From positions 124,001 through 188,000 of the forward strand of contig NZ_JAQQWT010000001.1 in NCBI RefSeq assembly GCF_028610705.1: 64,000 nucleotides of DNA, in the 5' to 3' direction. How positions within the stretch are numbered: the stretch's first letter is position 1; each line of letters opens with the position of its first letter. The stretch comes from Halalkalibacter alkalisediminis (lineage in GTDB: Bacteria; Bacillota; Bacilli; Bacillales; Bacillaceae_D). This document shows positions 47,862 to 57,140 of the stretch, piece after piece. Under the pieces are notes generated by a model, which saw only the letters and a program-made list of their open reading frames with translations, was not told the origin of the DNA and searched no databases. Both the position numbers and the translations under genes were made by a program.

Positions 47862-47884
47862 GTTCCGACAATACTTGTCGGAAC
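47862..47884 (+). terminator. Hairpin after the M23 gene
   Basis: GTTCCGACAA and TTGTCGGAAC form a perfect 10-bp stem with a 3-nt loop. It has no clear T-run, so termination may be partial. Confidence 0.6.
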
Positions 47885-47894
47885 TATACAACTT

Positions 47895-47924
47895 TTGACA
47901 CACTGATTTATGTTAAACTAGATA
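47895..47924 (+). promoter_or_regulatory. Promoter of the GAF-protein gene
   Basis: TTGACA at 47895-47900 and TAGATA at 47919-47924 are 18 bp apart, about 42 bp before the start codon. Confidence 0.6.
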
Positions 47925-47965
47925 TAAGGTTTTTTCAGGATTTTGTGGTGATGGAGGTCGCTTCA

Positions 47966-48418
47966 ATGGATAAATCGAAATTACTTGATGAATTACGCCT
48001 TGAGATTGGACGAGTGCGTGATCAAGTACAAACATTATCTAGTTTTTATGTAGGGATAACGAGTAAATTTGCAAACTTAATGCAAAATAACTTATCGTCA
48101 ATTGCGATTTATGAAACAACTGAACATGCTTTTATTATGAAAGTTTGTGCTGGCCCATGTTATATAGAAAGAAAAGTCCCATTTGGAGAGAGTATTCTTA
48201 GTTCAGTAGCTATTAGAGGAAAAATCATTATTGAAGAGGATGTTCATTTGCAAAAGGTCTTTTTACCTTTTTATAAGAACCATCATTTATTAGGGATTGT
48301 TGTGGGACATATACCAAAAGAAAGTTATACAATTACAGAAGACGATTTAGTGTTCATTAAAGAAGTGGGTAGATTTATTGAAGTACAGCATGATACCTTT
48401 TTTCCAACTATTTCTTAG
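47966..48418 (+). CDS. Small GAF-domain protein
   Basis: This 150-residue protein is almost entirely one GAF domain (about 20-145), with AGPCYIERKVPFGESILSSVAIRG and VHLQKVFLPFYKNHHLLGIVVGHI typical of the fold. GAF domains bind small ligands or cyclic nucleotides. Two Cys lie near the ligand pocket. No output domain is attached. The ATG at 47966 follows GGAGGT by seven bases. A strong terminator lies downstream, before the SR1 gene. Confidence 0.75.
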   Translation: MDKSKLLDELRLEIGRVRDQVQTLSSFYVGITSKFANLMQNNLSSIAIYETTEHAFIMKVCAGPCYIERKVPFGESILSSVAIRGKIIIEEDVHLQKVFLPFYKNHHLLGIVVGHIPKESYTITEDDLVFIKEVGRFIEVQHDTFFPTIS

Positions 48419-48480
48419 AGGATGACTCTTACTCGTATACCTTATTAGGTTATACGAGTTAAGGGTTATCCTTTTTTTAT
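48416..48480 (+). terminator. Terminator after the GAF gene
   Basis: ACTCGTATA and TATACGAGT form a 9-bp stem, extended by outer pairing of AGGAT with ATCCT, followed by a T-run. It insulates the SR1 promoter. Confidence 0.8.
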
Positions 48481-48502
48481 TTAAACATTATTTTTAAATG
48501 TA

Positions 48503-48539
48503 ACATACTAATTAACTGTTGACGTCTGAATTAGTATGT
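48503..48539. promoter_or_regulatory. Inverted repeat bracketing the SR1 -35 box
   Basis: ACATACTAATT at 48503-48513 and AATTAGTATGT at 48529-48539 are a perfect 11-bp inverted repeat with a 15-bp spacer containing the -35 box. Each arm has TATG, as in the CcpN consensus, but neither arm fits that consensus fully. In B. subtilis CcpN represses SR1 under glycolytic conditions. Confidence 0.6.
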
Positions 48540-48547
48540 ATTATTAT
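48519..48547 (+). promoter_or_regulatory. Sigma-A promoter of the SR1 gene
   Basis: TTGACG at 48519-48524 and TATTAT at 48542-48547 are 17 bp apart. The predicted start is near 48554. Confidence 0.8.
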
Positions 48548-48599
48548 AAAAACAAGAAAAGATTAATCGCTTACAAAAAAGCATAAGGGGATGACTCAA

Positions 48600-48725
48600 A
48601 TGGGAACTATCATTTGCCAATCATGTAATAAGACTATCGATGTGTTTGAAGGTGAAAAAGTCACAACGCTTTATGCTAAGGGATCAAGTTGTGAACATTG
48701 TAAAACCACTCAAGCAAAAAAATAA
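48600..48725 (+). CDS. GapA-binding peptide SR1P
   Basis: This 41-residue peptide starts MGTIICQSCNKTIDVFEGEK and has two CxxC pairs (QSCNK region and SCEHCK), like B. subtilis SR1P. That peptide binds GapA and promotes its interaction with RNase J1, and it stabilises gapA mRNA. The ribosome site AAGGGGAT lies nine bases upstream. RNase J1 is also encoded in this window. It is too short for standard gene finders, but composition and context are convincing. Confidence 0.9.
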   Translation: MGTIICQSCNKTIDVFEGEKVTTLYAKGSSCEHCKTTQAKK

Positions 48726-48735
48726 AATAAAAAAA

Positions 48736-48753
48736 GCTGCCTAATTCGGCAGC
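48736..48753 (+). terminator. First 3' hairpin of SR1
   Basis: GCTGCC and GGCAGC form a 6-bp GC stem over a 6-nt loop just before the main terminator. Confidence 0.6.
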
Positions 48754-48757
48754 GTGA

Positions 48758-48786
48758 AAGGACTCTTTTGGAGTCCTTCTTTTTTG
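48758..48786 (+). terminator. SR1 terminator, also facing speA
   Basis: AAGGACTC and GAGTCCTT form an 8-bp perfect stem over a 5-nt loop, with CTTTTTTTG after. The same structure could end speA on the minus strand, though its T-run there is weak. Confidence 0.85.
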
Positions 48787-48803
48787 TATAGCAGTCCTAC
48801 TTT

Positions 48804-50279
48804 TTATCTAATAGCTCGATGCTCTTTAATGACACGAAGAGATTGAAATGTTTCATCTTCAGGACCCTGTACAGGTAGACCACTTTTTAAGTTTTCTTGT
48901 ATATATGAAAGGTTATCTTCCGATACAATCTCTCCTGGAATTAATATAGGAATGCCTGGAGGGTAGACCATAATGAATTCAGCAATAATCCTACCTGCAG
49001 ATTCCTCGAATGGAACGACCTCTGTCTCTGCATAGAATGCGTCACGTGGTGACAAAGCGAGCGTAGGGATATCAGGAACGTTTACCGATGAAATTTGATT
49101 ACTCTTTACATTAGAAGCGTGCTCATTGGCAAGTTGTTTTAAAGCTGTTATTAAGATGTCCATTTTCTCTTGTGTATCACCTAAAGTAACAATACAAAGA
49201 ATGTTATAAAGATCAGACATTTCGACTTCTATCGAATGGTTTTTACGTAACCACATTTCGACTTCATGTCCGTTAATCCCTAAATCCTTTACGGTAATAA
49301 TTAGTTTAGTTGGATCCATATCGTAAGTAGCTTTAGTGCCTAATATTTCTTTACCAACACAAGAAAGACCTTCAATTTGATTAATCTCACGTCTAGTTGA
49401 TTCGGCTAAGTCAATGACGTTAGAAATTAATTCTTCTCCTTTTGTGGCTAATTGTTTTCTTGCAACATCAAGTGAAGAAAGTAATAAATAGGATGTTGAG
49501 GTCGTAGTCAGCATACTTATAATGGATTGAACTCGTTTAGGTGACACTAGACCTTCTTTAACATTTAAGATGGAACTTTGGGTCATAGAACCCCCTAATT
49601 TGTGAACGCTTGTTGCTGCCATATCAGCCCCTGCTTGCATAGCAGAAATGGGCAATTGATTATGGAAATGGATATGGACGCCGTGTGCTTCATCAACCAG
49701 GACAGGAACATCGTAAGAGTGAGCAATCTCAACAATTTTCTTCAGGTTACCCGAAATCCCAAAATACGTTGGGTTAATTACGAGAAGACCCTTAGCATCG
49801 GGGTGTGCAGCCAATGCTCTTTCAACAGATTCCGTAGTAATTCCGTGAGAAATTCCTAGATTGGGATCAATCTCTGGATGAATGAAGATGGGGGTTGCAC
49901 CTGAGAAAATGATCGCAGACATGATCGACTTGTGTACATTTCTTGGGACAATAATCTTATCCCCAGGCCCGCAAACAGACATGATCATAGTCATAATCGC
50001 ACCACTTGTACCTTGTACAGAAAAAAACGTATGATCAGCACCGAATGCTTCAGCCGCAAGTTCTTGCGCTTCTTTTATTATGCCATGTGGGTGATGAAGG
50101 TCGTCTAATGGTTCAATATTTATTAGATCAATAGAAAGTGCATTTTCACCAATAAAATGTCTGAAATCAGGGTCCATGCCTTTTCCTTGTTTATGTCCAG
50201 GGATATGAAATTGGATAGGTTGTTTTTCGGCGTGATTACGAACACCGGTGAACAACGGAGTAAGATGTTGTCGTGACAA
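48804..50279 (-). CDS. speA: Biosynthetic arginine decarboxylase, SpeA type
   Basis: This PLP enzyme decarboxylates arginine to agmatine, the first step of polyamine synthesis. At 491 residues it belongs to the short Orn/Lys/Arg decarboxylase class. The PLP lysine lies in TSVHKLGGSMTQSS, with the VDEAHGVHIHFHN and VQGTSGAIMT segments. I use the TTG at 50279: it follows GAGGTG by six bases and gives MSRQHLTPLFTG, which aligns with B. subtilis SpeA. An upstream GTG has no ribosome site. It is convergent with SR1. Confidence 0.95.
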   Translation of the reverse strand: MSRQHLTPLFTGVRNHAEKQPIQFHIPGHKQGKGMDPDFRHFIGENALSIDLINIEPLDDLHHPHGIIKEAQELAAEAFGADHTFFSVQGTSGAIMTMIMSVCGPGDKIIVPRNVHKSIMSAIIFSGATPIFIHPEIDPNLGISHGITTESVERALAAHPDAKGLLVINPTYFGISGNLKKIVEIAHSYDVPVLVDEAHGVHIHFHNQLPISAMQAGADMAATSVHKLGGSMTQSSILNVKEGLVSPKRVQSIISMLTTTSTSYLLLSSLDVARKQLATKGEELISNVIDLAESTRREINQIEGLSCVGKEILGTKATYDMDPTKLIITVKDLGINGHEVEMWLRKNHSIEVEMSDLYNILCIVTLGDTQEKMDILITALKQLANEHASNVKSNQISSVNVPDIPTLALSPRDAFYAETEVVPFEESAGRIIAEFIMVYPPGIPILIPGEIVSEDNLSYIQENLKSGLPVQGPEDETFQSLRVIKEHRAIR

Positions 50280-50425
50280 CAGGTTCACCTCATTTTTTAA
50301 GATACTAAAAGAAACTGTAAAACAAATTTGAGTATATCAAAAATGAAGCTGAAAGCAAAGAATCAATAATGGCAATAGTTAAAAATTATATAAATGAGAA
50401 TGAATTTTTTAAAGGAGGAGTTCAA

Positions 50426-51379
50426 ATGAGAACGAGAGTTACTGATTTACTAGGTATACAATATCCGATCATACAAGGAGGGTTAGCTTATCTTGCTTAT
50501 TCTGAGCTAGCGTCAGCTGTTTCAGAAGCAGGAGGGCTCGGTCAAATCACAGCGATGTCCCTTCCTTCTCCTGAGGCACTCAGAAACGAAATAAAACAGG
50601 TTAAAGCAGGTACAAAAAACCCATTTGGTGTTAACTTTGCAATTGGTCAGCATGGACGTGCATTTGAACATATGTTACAGGTAGCTATTGAAGAGGACGT
50701 TCCTGTAGTCTCAATGACTGGAGGCAATCCTGCGCCGATTTTTGATATGCTTAAGGGAACCACTATAAAAAAGTTAGTATTAGTAGCTGCAAAGAGACAA
50801 GCAATAAAAGCGGAAGAGCTCGGTGCAGACGCAGTCATGGTTGTAGGACATGAAGGAGGAGGGCATTTGGGTAGAGCTGATACAGGCACAATGGTTTTAG
50901 TACCACAGGTTGTAGATGCGGTTTCGATTCCAGTAATTGCATCGGGTGGGATTGGAGATGGACGAGGCTTAATGGCAGCATTAGCCTTAGGAGCAGAGGG
51001 GATTGAGATGGGGACGAGATTTATCGCTACGAAAGAATGTGTGCATGCGCATCCTCTATACAAGGAACAACTGATTGCAGCAACTGAAAACGATACAACC
51101 GTAATCAAGCGTTCTTTAGGTACGCCGGCAAGAGCTCTAACAAATAGTTGGACAGAAAAGATTCTCGCGATTGAGAAGAAAGAACCTACTTATAAGGCGC
51201 TAAAAGAGTATATTAGTGGTGAGGCTAACAAAAACTATATTTATGAAGGAAATCCAGATAGAGGCTTTGGTTGGGCAGGACAAGTGGTTGGACGTATTAA
51301 TGAGGAGTTGCCAGTTGCGAATTTAATAACTAAAATAATGGAGGAGGCTGAGCAAATTCGTTTGCGATGGAAGGTATAG
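50426..51379 (+). CDS. Nitronate monooxygenase-family FMN protein
   Basis: This 317-residue TIM-barrel FMN protein has IQGGLAYLAYSELASAVSEAGGLGQI at the N-terminus, GHEGGGHLGR at the catalytic His region, and PVIASGGIGDGRG for phosphate binding of FMN. The family oxidises nitronates such as propionate-3-nitronate; related FabK proteins reduce enoyl-ACP. I favour the nitronate side by the GGH motif. The ATG follows AAAGGAGGAG by five bases; the longer upstream reading is unsupported. yktA starts 15 bp downstream. Confidence 0.85.
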   Translation: MRTRVTDLLGIQYPIIQGGLAYLAYSELASAVSEAGGLGQITAMSLPSPEALRNEIKQVKAGTKNPFGVNFAIGQHGRAFEHMLQVAIEEDVPVVSMTGGNPAPIFDMLKGTTIKKLVLVAAKRQAIKAEELGADAVMVVGHEGGGHLGRADTGTMVLVPQVVDAVSIPVIASGGIGDGRGLMAALALGAEGIEMGTRFIATKECVHAHPLYKEQLIAATENDTTVIKRSLGTPARALTNSWTEKILAIEKKEPTYKALKEYISGEANKNYIYEGNPDRGFGWAGQVVGRINEELPVANLITKIMEEAEQIRLRWKV

Positions 51380-51394
51380 AAGGGAGGCATTAGA

Positions 51395-51661
51395 ATGGAC
51401 TCTAAATTGCCAATTTCACTAGATTGGTCAACAGATGAGGTAGTTGACGTGATCCGATTTTTTGAAATTGTAGAAAAAGCATATAAACATGGAGTAGATC
51501 GAGAGCAACTACTAGCACAATATCGTCGTTTTAAGGAAATAGTTCCAAGCAAGAGTGAAGAAAAGCAATTATTTAAACAATATGATGAGGAATTGGGTAT
51601 TTCTAGCTATCAAGTTATTAAAAAGGCACGTGAAGAAAGTTCTTCAAAAATAAAAATGTAA
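51395..51661 (+). CDS. yktA: UPF0223 family protein YktA
   Basis: This 88-residue protein matches YktA in size and position between speA and yktB. It is a small helical protein starting with [27 protein letters not shown]. No function is known. The ATG follows AAGGGAGG. It lies 15 bp after the nitronate monooxygenase-like gene and may be co-transcribed. Confidence 0.92.
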   Translation: MDSKLPISLDWSTDEVVDVIRFFEIVEKAYKHGVDREQLLAQYRRFKEIVPSKSEEKQLFKQYDEELGISSYQVIKKAREESSSKIKM

Positions 51662-51738
51662 CAACTGTACTCTCAACATGTAAAGCGTATTGAATTGTTT
51701 TTAACATTCAATACGCTTTCTTTGCTGGTCTTCTCCAA

Positions 51739-52368
51739 TTAAGAGTGCTGCATAGCTTTTTGATAGATAGGGAGCAATTGCTCATAGGTTTCTTTAGTAA
51801 ATTCAACTAAGGTTTGTCCATCTTTTAATAATGGGTCATTAGGTTTTAAGTGGCGACCGACTAAGAATTCAGCTTTTTTTACATCGCGTAAGCGTACTAA
51901 GTCTGCTTTTAAATCATCAGCATTTTTATCTCCAATAGCAGTAGCGTCTTTTTTCATATGGTCTAATGAGATCACAAAATCAGTTGGTAATGTTGAAAAA
52001 AGATCAAGGTCTTCTAGTAATGCAGAAGCAATGGATGATTTATTAGGAGCCTCATAAATTAATGCAAACCAGATAAATAAGTGATCATCAAACAATCCTA
52101 ATTGAAAATGAGGATGTTTTTTGTAACCTCGTTTATCATGACAAACAGCCATCCATGTGTCCTTGGGTGGATTTACTTTTCTTCTAGCGTGTTTGGCAAT
52201 ATGAAGATACATTTCATTTCCGAGCAAAATAGCTAAATCATTTGTTAATGTGTCACCCAATTGCTTAAATGTTGGTTGTATTTGTGTTTGAATGGCTTTC
52301 ATTCTTTCCTCTAATCCGTCAATTGTAAATACGTCAAAATCTGCTTGAGTAAAACCTTTTAAACTCAT
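51739..52368 (-). CDS. yktB: DUF1054 family protein YktB (UPF0637)
   Basis: This 209-residue soluble protein matches YktB: it begins with FTQADFDVFTIDGLEERMKAIQTQIQPTF and has DTWMAVCHDKRGYKKHPHFQLGLFDDHLFIW. The family is conserved in bacilli and has no known function. The ATG follows GAGGTTGAGT. It is transcribed alone and is convergent with yktA. Confidence 0.93.
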   Translation of the reverse strand: MSLKGFTQADFDVFTIDGLEERMKAIQTQIQPTFKQLGDTLTNDLAILLGNEMYLHIAKHARRKVNPPKDTWMAVCHDKRGYKKHPHFQLGLFDDHLFIWFALIYEAPNKSSIASALLEDLDLFSTLPTDFVISLDHMKKDATAIGDKNADDLKADLVRLRDVKKAEFLVGRHLKPNDPLLKDGQTLVEFTKETYEQLLPIYQKAMQHS

Positions 52369-52634
52369 ATACTCAACCTCACTTTTTCATTTATATCCTT
52401 ATTTTATCATAGTCGTTTGCTGATCTCGAATTTAAAGGCCTTTGTGCCCTCAGTTAGATAATCGTGCTTATATCAAGGATAAATGGGATAGGATCTTGTA
52501 ACAATTTGTATTTTTATTTGCATTTAATTCTTTTCTTTCATATGCTATAATAAAATTAGTTAAAATAACTGAAAATTTAGTCTTATACTAAGTGGTTGGT
52601 GATTCTTTTAAAAAAGCTAGGGGAGTGAAGCCGT

Positions 52635-52823
52635 ATGGAACAATTGGTGCAAACGTTTATTCGTAAAGATGGAGAATTGAGAATTCCTGTATTACGCCTT
52701 GAAATTGATTATGAGCTCGCAACTCTACATGATGCAATGCTTGATGAAGATTTGGTAATGATCAAAAAAACCAAGCAACGCCTTGAAAAGCTTCGACAAG
52801 AATTAATCCAGTTAGAAGTCTGA
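52635..52823 (+). CDS. ykzI: YkzI-like small protein
   Basis: This 62-residue helical, acidic protein lies between yktB and suhB, the position of ykzI in B. subtilis. The central part, RLEIDYELATLHDAMLDEDLVMIKKTKQRL, resembles short IDEAL-type helices but is not a firm match. The ATG follows GGGGAGTG. A terminator follows it. Function unknown. Confidence 0.75.
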   Translation: MEQLVQTFIRKDGELRIPVLRLEIDYELATLHDAMLDEDLVMIKKTKQRLEKLRQELIQLEV

Positions 52824-52864
52824 GTGAATTTTCAAAAAAAAGCAAGTCCTTAATTCATGAGGTG

Positions 52865-52903
52865 AAAAGAGGGTGATTCATTGGTCTGAATCCCCTCTTT
52901 TTT
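52865..52903 (+). terminator. Intrinsic terminator after ykzI
   Basis: AAGAGGG and GATTC pair with GAATC and CCTCTT across one mismatch, followed by a T-run. Confidence 0.8.
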
Positions 52904-53083
52904 GTCTTCTAAAATAAGGACAACGGTGCAAAAGCCGTAAAGTTAGTTCCTATTTGTAATGGTAGGTGTTTTGAAACAATAGAATTAGTCTATAAGTAAA
53001 GGAGATGAACTATTTTTCTATTTGGAAAATCTATGTCATAATGGGAAAAGTAAGTTAAAGTTCCTAATTAGGAGGTCATGTTA

Positions 53084-53884
53084 ATGTCGGTGGACTGGTT
53101 AGCGCTTGAAAAAAAAGCAAAAGCATGGATCTATGAAGCTGCTGGGATGGTTAAACAAGCTTTAGCAAACCCTATTCAAATTGAATGTAAGTCTAATCCA
53201 AATGATTTAGTAACGGAGGTTGACAGGGCCATTGAATCGTTCTTCTACCAAAAAATACAAGCTGAATTCCCTTCGCATTATTTTTTGGGGGAAGAGGGAA
53301 TTGCTGATGAACTCGACTCATTAACTGGAACGGTGTGGATTCTAGATCCAATTGATGGAACTATGAATTTCATTCATCAAAAGTACAATTTTGCTATTTC
53401 GCTTGGAATATTCCATGAAGGTCAGGGAATGATTGGATTGATCTATGATGTAATGAACGACGAATTATTTCACGCTGTTCGAGATCACGGAGCATACATA
53501 AATAATGAGGCGATTGTCCCAGTTAAAGAACGTCCACTACATGAGTCCATTATAGGATTAAATGCAAAGTGGCTAATTGAAGAGAAAAATCCATACAAAA
53601 ACCCGTTAATGGCGCTGGTGCGTGATGTAAGAAGTATTCGTTCATATGGCTCAGCCGCCATTGAAATTGCTTATGTGGCAGCAGACCGACTTGACGGTTA
53701 TATAAGTGTTAATCTTTCGCCATGGGACTATGCAGCTGGCATCATTTTATTAGAAGAAGTTGGATGCAAAGCTTCAACATTTAGAGGAGAACCTCTTGAC
53801 TTTTTATCAGCAAGCACAGTTATTGTCGGCAAACCACAACTACATAAAGAAATGGTATCTTCATATGTTGGAGAGGAGTTATAA
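53084..53884 (+). CDS. suhB: Inositol monophosphatase family protein (SuhB/YktC)
   Basis: This 266-residue Mg2+-dependent phosphatase of the IMPase fold has the metal motifs LGEEGI and WILDPIDGTMNF, and a C-terminal LSPWDYAAGIILLEE. B. subtilis YktC dephosphorylates inositol-1-phosphate in vitro. The start at 53084 is seven bases after GGAGGT; the ATG at 53078 is too close. The next gene follows within 2 bp, suggesting an operon. Confidence 0.92.
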   Translation: MSVDWLALEKKAKAWIYEAAGMVKQALANPIQIECKSNPNDLVTEVDRAIESFFYQKIQAEFPSHYFLGEEGIADELDSLTGTVWILDPIDGTMNFIHQKYNFAISLGIFHEGQGMIGLIYDVMNDELFHAVRDHGAYINNEAIVPVKERPLHESIIGLNAKWLIEEKNPYKNPLMALVRDVRSIRSYGSAAIEIAYVAADRLDGYISVNLSPWDYAAGIILLEEVGCKASTFRGEPLDFLSASTVIVGKPQLHKEMVSSYVGEEL

Positions 53885-53886
53885 GT

Positions 53887-54777
53887 ATGAAAAAAAAGGT
53901 CGGTTTTGTGGGCCTAGGTACGATGGGATTGCCTATGACTAAACATCTTATTGATGCAGGTTATGAAACATATGTAGTTAGTCGTAGTAGAGGTCCTATT
54001 GAAGCCGCAGTCTCATTTGGAGCACACGAAGTGAACACACCTAGACAATTAATAGAACAAGTGGATGTAGTGATGACGTGTTTACCAGTACCTGAGTCAA
54101 TTGTTGAAGTTTACGAGGGGGATAATGGTTTAATTGCTGGGGCAAGCATAGGAAAGATCGTTATTGACCACTCAACAGTCAGTCCGGAAACGAATGTCTC
54201 TGTTTCTAGATTATTAGCGGAAAAAGGAGCCATGTTTTTGGATGCGCCTGTAAGTGGGGGGCCAATGGGTGCACAAGCTGGGACATTAACCATTATGTGT
54301 GGTGGTGAACAAGAGATTTTCGAACGCGCTAAACCAATCATAAAAGCATTTGGAGAATATATTGTCTATGTGGGACCAACTGGGAGTGGAACGGTTGTAA
54401 AATTGTTAAATAATATGTTAATAGGCGTTCACCAGGCTGCTCTGGCGGAATGCTATGTAATGGCTGAAAAAGCTGGTGTAGACCCTGCAATTGCTTATGA
54501 CCTGATTAAAAGAAGTGCGGGATTCTCTAAAAGTATGGACTGGTCGGTTGACGCCATACTTGACCGTGCGTTTGAACCACGCTTTTCAATTAATTTATTA
54601 CATAAAGATATCCGACTCGCATTAGACCTTGCTGAGCAAATTGATATGCCACTTGATTTGGTTAAGTTAGGAGAACAAAAAGTAGCTGAAGCAAAAGAAA
54701 AGTACGGGAATAAAGATGTGAGTGCCATTGTAAGACCTCTTGAAGAGAAGACAGGAATTACGCTTAAGCGAAAGTAA
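53887..54777 (+). CDS. 3-Hydroxyisobutyrate dehydrogenase-family NAD(P)-dependent oxidoreductase
   Basis: This 296-residue beta-hydroxyacid dehydrogenase has the Rossmann GFVGLGTMGLPMTKHL, the substrate motif DAPVSGGPMGA, and the catalytic Lys in TVVKLLNNM. The family reduces tartronate semialdehyde or oxidises 3-hydroxyisobutyrate and similar acids. It begins 2 bp after suhB and ends at a terminator, so the two are probably co-transcribed. The substrate is not fixed. B. subtilis lacks a gene of this type in this place. Confidence 0.88.
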   Translation: MKKKVGFVGLGTMGLPMTKHLIDAGYETYVVSRSRGPIEAAVSFGAHEVNTPRQLIEQVDVVMTCLPVPESIVEVYEGDNGLIAGASIGKIVIDHSTVSPETNVSVSRLLAEKGAMFLDAPVSGGPMGAQAGTLTIMCGGEQEIFERAKPIIKAFGEYIVYVGPTGSGTVVKLLNNMLIGVHQAALAECYVMAEKAGVDPAIAYDLIKRSAGFSKSMDWSVDAILDRAFEPRFSINLLHKDIRLALDLAEQIDMPLDLVKLGEQKVAEAKEKYGNKDVSAIVRPLEEKTGITLKRK

Positions 54778-54778
54778 A

Positions 54779-54818
54779 AACGAGTAACGTAAATCCACTT
54801 ATTTACGTCACTCGTTAA
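54779..54818 (+). terminator. Intrinsic terminator after the dehydrogenase gene
   Basis: AACGAGT-A-ACGTAAA pairs with TTTACGT-C-ACTCGTT over a short loop. Confidence 0.8.
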
Positions 54819-54819
54819 A

Positions 54820-54852
54820 AAGGAAGTTGAGAGAGTACTCTTGACTTCCTTT
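54820..54852 (-). terminator. Terminator of ylaF
   Basis: AAGGAAGT and ACTTCCTT with inner AGAG/CTCT form a long stem placed right at the end of the minus-strand ylaF gene, with T-rich ends. Confidence 0.75.
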
Positions 54853-55037
54853 TATAATTCACTTGTTTCTCTAAGTTTTTTACGAAGGGTGAAGCCGAGT
54901 CCTGTGGCAATAACCACGCCTGCAATCGATAACACAGCTATTAGGATACTTCTTTCAGCAATAGCTACCCCAATACTCATAATGCAAATGACACTAATAA
55001 TAGCAATTAATAAAAATAGTACGTTCTCCTTTTTCAC
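54852..55037 (-). CDS. ylaF: YlaF family membrane protein (DUF5325)
   Basis: This 61-residue protein has two TM helices (about 5-25 and 30-50) and a basic C-terminus KLRETSEL. It matches YlaF in size and position upstream of typA. Function unknown. The ATG follows a GGGGGA-like site on the minus strand. An overlapping plus-strand open frame of 105 codons is its antisense shadow. Confidence 0.85.
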   Translation of the reverse strand: MKKENVLFLLIAIISVICIMSIGVAIAERSILIAVLSIAGVVIATGLGFTLRKKLRETSEL

Positions 55038-55293
55038 TAAAGAATCCCCCTATAACGATCATTTCACTGTTCTAAGTTTAACTCTAATTGGCAAAAAGAA
55101 AAACCCTTACATTGTGACAAATAAAGTAAACATGCTTTGCATAGTAAAAATACCATGATTTACTGCGGGATAAAAAGGTTAAGGTAAGAATAAAATGTGA
55201 AATAATAAAAATGAGATTACGTCGATAATTGTAGCTTTAAAAAGATTTTATGATATACTTGTACAGTTAATGAACGAATAAGGAGAGAAAAAA

Positions 55294-57129
55294 ATGAAAA
55301 TTCGTAACGATATACGTAATATTGCGATCATTGCCCACGTTGACCACGGAAAGACTACATTGGTTGACCAGTTACTTAAACAATCGGGTACATTTCGTGA
55401 AAATGAGCAAGTTGAAGAGAGAGCAATGGACTCAAATGCGCTTGAAAAAGAGCGAGGAATTACGATCCTAGCTAAAAATACAGCAATTAATTATGGCGAT
55501 AAACGCATTAACATTATGGATACACCAGGACATGCTGATTTCGGTGGAGAAGTAGAACGTATCATGAAAATGGTTGATGGAGTTCTTTTAGTTGTTGATG
55601 CTTATGAGGGCTGTATGCCGCAAACACGTTTCGTTTTAAAGAAAGCGCTAGAGCAAAATCTGACTCCTATTGTTGTTGTTAATAAAATTGACCGTGACTT
55701 TGCTCGACCTGCAGAGGTTGTAGATGAAGTCATTGATCTTTTTATTGATCTTGGAGCAAATGAAGATCAACTTGAATTCCCGGTTGTATATGCATCAGCT
55801 ATCAACGGAACAGCAAGTATGGATGCAGATAAGCAAGATGAAAATATGTCTTCTTTATTTGATACTATTATTGAAACAATCCCTGCACCAATTGATAATA
55901 GCGATGAGCCTTTACAATTCCAAGTAACAATGCTTGACTATAACGATTACGTTGGTCGTATTGGGATTGGTCGTGTATTCAGAGGAACCATTAATGTTGG
56001 ACAACAAGTAGCATTGATGAAGCTAGACGGTTCCGTTAAGCAATACCGAGTAACAAAAATGTTCGGTTTCTTAGGTTTAAAACGTACAGAAATTCAAGAA
56101 GCTAAAGCCGGGGATTTAATTGCGGTGTCCGGAATGGAAGAAATTAACGTTGGAGAAACGGTCTGCCCAGTTGATCACCAAGAGGCACTTCCGATTTTGC
56201 GTATTGATGAGCCAACGCTTCAAATGACATTCCTAGTAAATAACAGTCCTTTTGCTGGGCGTGAAGGGAAATATGTTACAAGCAGAAAAATTGAAGAACG
56301 CTTAAAGTCAGAGCTAGAGACAGATGTAAGTCTTCGTGTTGAAGATACAGAATCCCCAGATGTGTGGATTGTTTCTGGACGTGGTGAGCTACATTTATCA
56401 ATTCTTATTGAAAATATGCGTCGTCAAGGCTTCGAATTGCAAGTCTCTAAACCGGAAGTAATTATCCGTGTGATTGATGGAGTAAAATCAGAGCCAATGG
56501 AACGTGTTCAAATTGATGTTCCAGAAGAATATACCGGATCTGTAATGGAATCAATTGGTGAACGTAAAGGTGAAATGATTAATATGACTAACAACGGTAG
56601 TGGACAAGTCCGTCTTGAGTTCTTAGTTCCTGCTCGTGGTTTAATTGGTTATACAACAGAATTTCTATCGCAAACACGTGGTTATGGAATCATCAATCAC
56701 TCATTTGACAGTTATGCCCCAATGGCTCCAGGTCAAGTTGGTGGACGCCGTCAAGGAGTTCTTGTTTCAATGGAAACAGGTAAAGCGAGTCAATATGGAA
56801 TAATGGGTGTTGAAGATCGAGGAACGATTTTTGTTGAACCAGGTACTGAAATTTACGAAGGAATGATTGTTGGTGAGCATACTCGTGATAACGATCTAGC
56901 TGTAAATATCACGAAAATGAAGCAACAAACGAATGTTCGTTCTGCGAATAAGGATTTTACTGTTACAATGAAGAAGCCTAGAATCATGACACTTGAAGAA
57001 GCACTTGAGTATTTAAATGAAGATGAATATTGTGAACTTACACCGGAATCAATTCGATTACGCAAGAAAATTCTTGTTAAATCGGAACGTGAACGTGAAG
57101 AGAAACGTAGAAAATTAGCAGCAAAGTAA
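55294..57129 (+). CDS. typA: Ribosome-associated translational GTPase TypA/BipA
   Basis: TypA binds the ribosome and aids 50S assembly and growth under stress such as cold. The 611-residue protein is of standard size, with the G1 motif [10 protein letters not shown], the effector [20 protein letters not shown], then domains II, III, V and the TypA-specific C-terminal region. The ATG follows AAGGAGAG. A promoter-like TTGTAG-19-TATACT lies at 55229-55259. ylaH follows at 11 bp. Confidence 0.97.
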   Translation: MKIRNDIRNIAIIAHVDHGKTTLVDQLLKQSGTFRENEQVEERAMDSNALEKERGITILAKNTAINYGDKRINIMDTPGHADFGGEVERIMKMVDGVLLVVDAYEGCMPQTRFVLKKALEQNLTPIVVVNKIDRDFARPAEVVDEVIDLFIDLGANEDQLEFPVVYASAINGTASMDADKQDENMSSLFDTIIETIPAPIDNSDEPLQFQVTMLDYNDYVGRIGIGRVFRGTINVGQQVALMKLDGSVKQYRVTKMFGFLGLKRTEIQEAKAGDLIAVSGMEEINVGETVCPVDHQEALPILRIDEPTLQMTFLVNNSPFAGREGKYVTSRKIEERLKSELETDVSLRVEDTESPDVWIVSGRGELHLSILIENMRRQGFELQVSKPEVIIRVIDGVKSEPMERVQIDVPEEYTGSVMESIGERKGEMINMTNNGSGQVRLEFLVPARGLIGYTTEFLSQTRGYGIINHSFDSYAPMAPGQVGGRRQGVLVSMETGKASQYGIMGVEDRGTIFVEPGTEIYEGMIVGEHTRDNDLAVNITKMKQQTNVRSANKDFTVTMKKPRIMTLEEALEYLNEDEYCELTPESIRLRKKILVKSEREREEKRRKLAAK

Positions 57130-57140
57130 GAGGGTGATTT

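Larger units (their letters stand above)
48554..48786 (+). ncRNA. SR1 dual-function regulatory RNA
   Basis: From the predicted start to the terminator the transcript is about 230 nt, similar to B. subtilis SR1 (about 205 nt). It encodes the SR1P peptide and lies between the pdh region and speA, as in B. subtilis. There SR1 also base-pairs with ahrC mRNA, which encodes the arginine catabolism activator. A target pairing site cannot be judged without ahrC. The boundaries are predicted, not measured. Confidence 0.8.

Noticed and set aside
54841-55158. Plus-strand frame of 105 codons before typA
   Set aside because: It is antisense to ylaF and has no start signals.
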